Source: Curtobacterium salicis (GTDB lineage Bacteria > Actinomycetota > Actinomycetes > Actinomycetales > Microbacteriaceae). From it: a stretch of DNA of 64,000 nt. Below are positions 60,397 through 64,000 of the stretch, one piece after another. The notes under the pieces were generated by a model, which saw nothing but the letters and a program-made list of their open reading frames with translations, was not told the origin of the DNA and searched no databases. Each line of letters opens with the position of its first letter. Within the stretch, counting starts at the first letter, position 1. The stretch spans positions 434,001 through 498,000 of the forward strand of contig NZ_JAAOYO010000001.1 in the NCBI RefSeq assembly GCF_011759505.1. Reading direction: 5' to 3'. A program made the translations under genes and the position numbers.

Positions 60397-61380
60397 CTAC
60401 CGATCCGTGCTGTGGACGGTGACGGCGGGCGTGACACCGAGTCCGTCGACCGCCGCGAGGACGTCGTCGGCGCTGACCGCCAGGATCGCCGGGTCCGGGT
60501 CCTCGGCGAACACGTCGCCCCGGCGGACCGAGGCGTCGGTGAGCACCACGTGCGGGCCCGACGCCGGCGGACCCCACGCCTCGGGCGGCGCGGGGCCGAA
60601 GAGCACGACCGACGGGATCCCGTAGGCGGAGGCGAGGTGCGCCGCTCCGGTGTCGACGGTGACCAGGAGGCTCGCAGCAGCCACGACGGCGGCGAACGGC
60701 TGCAGGTCCAGGCGTCCGGCGAGGACCGCCGCGTCGTCGAGGCCGGCCAGTCCGGCGACGGCCAGTGCGCGCTCGACGTCGTCCGCGCCTCCCGTGAGGA
60801 CCACCCGGTGGCCGCGCGCGACGAGTCCGCGGACCACGTCGGCGGAGCGGTCGACCGGCCAGTGCCGGGCGCCGTGGAACGCTCCGACGTGCACGACCGC
60901 CGCGCCCTGGACGACGGCGGGGACCGCCGGGACCGCGATCGACACGTCGTCCGGGTCGGCGGGCATGCCGTGTGCCGTCATCAACCCGGCCCAGCGGACA
61001 CGCTCGTGGACGTCGTGCTGCCACTCCGGACCGTCGGGGGCGCCGTGACCGATCACCCGGCGGGCCTGCAGCGCGTCGATGAGGTCGCCCGACTCGGGTC
61101 CGGCACCGTGCAGGTTGACGGCGACGTCGACGACGCCGGTGGGCACGTGGATCGGGTGGTCCAGGCCGTGCTGGGCGAGGTGCACGTCGACGTCGGTGAC
61201 GAGTTCGACGACCGGGGCGAGCCAGGCGGTCGTCGCCAGGGTGATGCGGTGGCCCGGGAAGGCGCGGCGGAGAGCGTGCAGCGCGGGCACGGCGACGAGC
61301 AGGTCGCCGAGCTTGATCGCCCGGAGCACGACGAGCTCCGGTCGGCCGTCGGACGGGGGCAGGGTGGGTACGGCGGTCAC
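60397..61380 (-). CDS. Glycosyltransferase family 9 (heptosyltransferase-like)
   Basis: This 327-residue GT-B enzyme opens with VVLRAIKLGDLLVAVPAL, the GT9 signature for nucleotide-heptose transferases, and ends with the donor-site motif VTVDTGAAHLASAYG. In Gram-negative bacteria such enzymes add heptose to lipopolysaccharide; here the acceptor must be another surface glycan. GTG 61380 with TAGCGT eight bases upstream on the minus strand (leaderless). It diverges from the HAD phosphatase and second GT9 gene. Confidence 0.9.
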   Translation of the reverse strand: MTAVPTLPPSDGRPELVVLRAIKLGDLLVAVPALHALRRAFPGHRITLATTAWLAPVVELVTDVDVHLAQHGLDHPIHVPTGVVDVAVNLHGAGPESGDLIDALQARRVIGHGAPDGPEWQHDVHERVRWAGLMTAHGMPADPDDVSIAVPAVPAVVQGAAVVHVGAFHGARHWPVDRSADVVRGLVARGHRVVLTGGADDVERALAVAGLAGLDDAAVLAGRLDLQPFAAVVAAASLLVTVDTGAAHLASAYGIPSVVLFGPAPPEAWGPPASGPHVVLTDASVRRGDVFAEDPDPAILAVSADDVLAAVDGLGVTPAVTVHSTDR

Positions 61381-61388
61381 GTCGCCCG

Positions 61389-61394
61389 ACGCTA
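61389..61394 (-). promoter_or_regulatory. -10 element TAGCGT, leaderless GT9 promoter
   Basis: Minus-strand TAGCGT lies 8 bases before the GTG at 61380. Confidence 0.5.
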
Positions 61395-61500
61395 CCGGCA
61401 CGGCACCGTCCCGTCCGCCGGGTGGCTCCACCCTGTCCACCGCGCGCCACGCTCCGCGCGCCGGGTGGGCACGGACGCGGCTCCACCGGTAGAGAGAGGT

Positions 61501-62049
61501 GTGGCCCTCACCGATCGTCCGCTCCGCGGCGTGCTCTTCGACCGCGACGACACCCTGGTGGTGGACGTGCCCTACAACGCCGACCCGGAGCGGGTGGTGC
61601 CGGTGGCGGGTGCGGCCGACGCCGTCGCCGCGGCTCGGGCCGCCGGGCTGGCCGTCGGGGTCGTGACGAACCAGTCCGCGATCGCGAAGGGCCTGGCGAC
61701 CCGCGACCAGGTCGACGCCACGAACGCCCGCGTCGACGAGCTCGTCGGGCCGTTCGACGTCTGGGAGGTCTGCCCGCACGACCGCGGCGACGACTGCGCC
61801 TGCCGGAAGCCGCGGCCCGGCATGGTGCTCTCCGCCGCGCAGCGACTCGGACTCGACGCCGCTGACCTCGTCGTGATCGGGGACATCGGTGCCGACGTCG
61901 GAGCGGCCGTCGCAGCGGGGGCGCAGGGCATCCTCGTGCCGACCGCTCGGACGATGCCCGCCGAGGTCGAGGCCGCCACCACCGTCGCCGGCTCGATCGA
62001 GGAGGCCGTGGCGCTCGTCGTCGCGCGTTCCGTCGGAGCGACGGCATGA
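61501..62049 (+). CDS. HAD-IIIA phosphatase, GmhB-like
   Basis: This 182-residue phosphatase has the HAD motif I FDRDDTL, motif II TNQSAIAKG and the Cys-rich CPHDRGDDCACRKP zinc loop followed by motif III/IV VIGDIGADV. That zinc loop is typical of histidinol-phosphatase/GmhB proteins, which remove the 7-phosphate from heptose bisphosphate. The GTG at 61501 is chosen because it opens the conserved region directly after GAGAGAGG. It overlaps the following GT9 gene by 4 bp, which supports a heptose-like sugar pathway. Confidence 0.9.
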   Translation: MALTDRPLRGVLFDRDDTLVVDVPYNADPERVVPVAGAADAVAAARAAGLAVGVVTNQSAIAKGLATRDQVDATNARVDELVGPFDVWEVCPHDRGDDCACRKPRPGMVLSAAQRLGLDAADLVVIGDIGADVGAAVAAGAQGILVPTARTMPAEVEAATTVAGSIEEAVALVVARSVGATA

Positions 62050-63182
62050 CCGACAGCGACCCCACCACCGGCACCGGCACCGGCACCGGCACGGCCGCAC
62101 GCTCCGGTCACCGCGTGCTCGTCGCGCGTCTCGACTCGTTCGGGGACGTCCTGGTCGCCGGTCCCGCCGTCCGTGCCGTCGCCGCCGGAGCGGACCACGT
62201 CACGCTCCTCTGCGGCCCGCAGGGCGCCCCCGCCGGAGCACTGCTGCCCGGCGTCGATTCGCTCCGCGTCTGGGCAGCACCGTGGGTCACGGAGACCGTC
62301 CGGCCGCTCGACGACGCCGTCCTCGCCGAGTTCCGCGCGCTGGTCGACGAGGAGCGACCGGACGAGGTGGTCGTCCTGACGTCCTTCCACCAGTCGCCGC
62401 TGCCGCTCGCGATGCTCCTGCGCCTCGCCGGCGTCCCGCGGGTGTCCGGCGCATCGGTCGACCATCCCGGGTCCCTGCTCGACGTGCGGCTCCGGCCCGG
62501 CGAGGACCTGCCCGAGGACGTCCCCGAACCCGAACGGGCGCTCCGCATCGCCGCCGCCGCGGGCTACGCGTTGCCGGACGGTGACGACGGGCGACTCCGG
62601 GTCCGGCACGACGACACCGCGGTGCTGCCCGACGAGGTCGCCGCGCTCGACCGGTACGTCGTCGTGCACCCCGGCGCCAGTGTCGAAGCCCGCTCGTGGC
62701 CGCCGCCGGCCCACCGTGCCCTCGTGGCCGCGTACGCCCGACTCGGCGTCCCGGTGGTCGTGACGGGGTCCCCCGGTGAACGGGACCTCACCGCGGAGGT
62801 GGCCGGCACCAGCGGGATCGACCTCGGCGGACGCACCAGCCCGGCGGTGCTCGCCGCGGTCCTGGCGGGCGCCGAGGTCGTCGTCGTCGGCAACACCGGT
62901 CCGGCCCACCTCGCCGCGGCCGTCGGCGCCCGGATCGTCTCGCTGTTCTCCCCGGTCGTGCCCGCCGTGAAGTGGGCGCCGTACGCCGAGCACGTCGAAC
63001 TCCTCGGCGACCAGGACGCCCCGTGCCGGCTCTCACGGGCGCGGGAGTGCCCCGTCCCCGGTCACCCGTGCCTGGCCGGGGTGAGCGTCGACGAGGTCCT
63101 CGCGGCGCACGAACGACTCACCGGATGCGCTCTGCGGACGAACGACGACTCCCTGCGAGGAGCGCCAGAGACCCGTGGGTAG
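62046..63182 (+). CDS. Glycosyltransferase family 9
   Basis: This 378-residue GT-B protein has LVARLDSFGDVLVAGPAVRA at the N-terminus, typical of GT9, and VVVGNTGPAHLAAAVGARI in the donor site. A short Gly-Thr repeat (TGTGTGTG) precedes the fold. A Cys-rich segment near the end (CRLSRARECPVPGHPC) is seen in some heptosyltransferase-like proteins. It is coupled to the phosphatase gene (ATGA overlap) and is followed after 59 bp by another glycosyltransferase. Confidence 0.9.
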   Translation: MTDSDPTTGTGTGTGTAARSGHRVLVARLDSFGDVLVAGPAVRAVAAGADHVTLLCGPQGAPAGALLPGVDSLRVWAAPWVTETVRPLDDAVLAEFRALVDEERPDEVVVLTSFHQSPLPLAMLLRLAGVPRVSGASVDHPGSLLDVRLRPGEDLPEDVPEPERALRIAAAAGYALPDGDDGRLRVRHDDTAVLPDEVAALDRYVVVHPGASVEARSWPPPAHRALVAAYARLGVPVVVTGSPGERDLTAEVAGTSGIDLGGRTSPAVLAAVLAGAEVVVVGNTGPAHLAAAVGARIVSLFSPVVPAVKWAPYAEHVELLGDQDAPCRLSRARECPVPGHPCLAGVSVDEVLAAHERLTGCALRTNDDSLRGAPETRG

Positions 63183-63241
63183 CGTGCGGCACTGCTTCTC
63201 CTTCTCCTCCTCCTTGATCGACAGCGACCGAAAGGCAGTGC

Positions 63242-64000
63242 ATGCGGATCCTCGTGTGGCACGTGCACGGCGGCTGGATGGACGCCTTCGTCCGCGGCCC
63301 GCACGAGTACCTCATCCCCACGACCCCCGCCCGTGACGGCTGGGGCCTCGGTCGTGGTGGCCGGAACTGGGGCACGAACGCCGTCGAGATCGCACCCGAG
63401 GACGTCGCCGGCGCCGAGGTGGACCTCGTCGTCCTCCAGCGGCCCGAGGAACTCGAGGTCGCCCGCGAGCTGCTCGGCGGACGCGACGTGCCGGTCGTCT
63501 TCGTCGAGCACAACGCCCCGCGCCTCGACGTCCCGGACAGCCTCCACCCGTTCCGGGACCGCGACGACGTGACCATCGCCCACGTCACGCACTGGAACGC
63601 CCTGATGTGGGACTGCGGCTCGACCCGCACGACCGTCGTCGAGCACGGCGTCGTCGACCCCGGTCCGCTGTACTCCGGTGAGCTCGAGCGGTTCGCCGCC
63701 GTCATCAACGAACCCGTCCGGCGGAACCGCGTCGTCGGGACGGACCTGCTCCCCCGCTTCGGCGCCGTCGCCCCGGTCGACGTGTTCGGGATGGGCACCG
63801 AGAAGCTCGGCGAACTCGGCCACGGCGACCTGCTCGTCGGACTGGGTGACGTGAAGCCGGACCCGATGCACGCCGCCCTCGCCCGGCGTCGGGCGTACGT
63901 ACACGCCAACCGGTGGACCTCGCTCGGGCTGTCGCTCATCGAGTCGATGCACATGGCGATGCCGGTGCTCGTCCTCGCCACCACCGACGCCGCACGGACC
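63242..64000 (+). CDS. Glycosyltransferase, 3' end beyond the window
   Basis: The first 253 codons are present and open to the last base. The N-terminus MRILVWHVHGGWMDAFV and the donor-site stretch TSLGLSLIESMHMAMPVLV (about 224-242) match GT-B enzymes of the GT4 group. AAAGG lies nine bases before the ATG at 63242. It follows the GT9 gene closely and so belongs to the same glycan cluster. The C-terminal end is missing, so family and length are not certain. Confidence 0.88.
   Translation, partial: MRILVWHVHGGWMDAFVRGPHEYLIPTTPARDGWGLGRGGRNWGTNAVEIAPEDVAGAEVDLVVLQRPEELEVARELLGGRDVPVVFVEHNAPRLDVPDSLHPFRDRDDVTIAHVTHWNALMWDCGSTRTTVVEHGVVDPGPLYSGELERFAAVINEPVRRNRVVGTDLLPRFGAVAPVDVFGMGTEKLGELGHGDLLVGLGDVKPDPMHAALARRRAYVHANRWTSLGLSLIESMHMAMPVLVLATTDAART

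Noticed and set aside
1-64000. GGGAGGC as a Chi-like or polar chromosome motif
   Set aside because: A rough expectation for this composition is a few tens of copies in both strands, similar to what is seen; only its reuse in terminator stems stands out.
1-64000. CRISPR arrays, tRNA/rRNA genes, insertion sequences, attachment sites or prophage
   Set aside because: No spaced direct repeats, cloverleaf genes, transposase or integrase frames were found.

Overview
The window is about 72% G+C with strong third-position G/C bias, GTG, TTG and ATG starts, and dense head-to-tail operons. The actinobacterial qcrCAB/ctaE respiratory cluster, the thrS-HIT-pdxS-pdxT-yebC-ruvCAB-yajC-secDF-relA block, an HspR-type (HAIR) operator in front of a Clp ATPase, a LAXTG surface protein and many apparently leaderless genes all point to a high-GC actinobacterium. 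I think a Microbacteriaceae member (Curtobacterium-like) is most likely; that assignment is inference. No rRNA, tRNA, CRISPR array, transposase, integrase or prophage gene is visible, so this looks like ordinary chromosome rather than an island.

1-8140: a plus-strand catabolic run. It opens with the tail of a dipeptide/oligopeptide ABC ATPase, followed by an M55 D-aminopeptidase, an isoaspartyl-peptidase/asparaginase, an RpiR regulator, a short-chain dehydrogenase, a DUF885 metallopeptidase, a ketopantoate-reductase-like protein and a zinc alcohol dehydrogenase. It reads as import and breakdown of unusual (D- or isoaspartyl) peptides. 8141-13770: an ECF sigma factor with its membrane-anchored partner, small membrane proteins, a Cys-rich pentapeptide-repeat protein, and a divergent SDR/XRE regulator pair. 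13773-18965: glycerol and dihydroxyacetone use, with dhaKLM on the minus strand and glpF and glpK on the plus strand.

19078-24476: trpD divergent from ctaE-qcrC-qcrA-qcrB, the core of the bc1-aa3 branch. 24675-32378: a metallophosphoesterase, a minus-strand operon (SDR/DUF2867, SGNH hydrolase, membrane protein, Stealth phosphotransferase), deoC, a ROK kinase and an AbiEi-like hypothetical. 32449-46465: a long minus-strand housekeeping block running apt, thrS, HIT, pdxS, pdxT, yebC, ruvC, ruvA, ruvB, yajC, secD, secF, rhodanese, relA. 46530-50710: a small hypothetical, a 690-bp gene-poor region with a candidate small transcript, a ClpC-like ATPase under two HAIR operators, and ybaK.

50778-64000: a small membrane protein and a YidC paralogue, membrane hypotheticals, an MFS exporter followed by a 13-bp minisatellite, a LAXTG-anchored Cna-B-like surface protein, Nudix and alpha/beta hydrolase genes divergent from overlapping -10 elements, a secreted SGNH esterase that seems to start at CTG, a PRC-barrel protein, and a glycan cluster (two GT9 glycosyltransferases, a GmhB-like HAD phosphatase and a further glycosyltransferase cut by the window end).

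The most distinctive non-coding observations are: a set of more than ten genes with a TANNNT -10 element 6-10 bases before the start codon (leaderless transcription); two copies of an ~80-bp palindromic repeat; strong terminators sharing a GGGAGGC core; four tandem repeats (32, 17, 13 and 15 bp units); and the paired HAIR sites.
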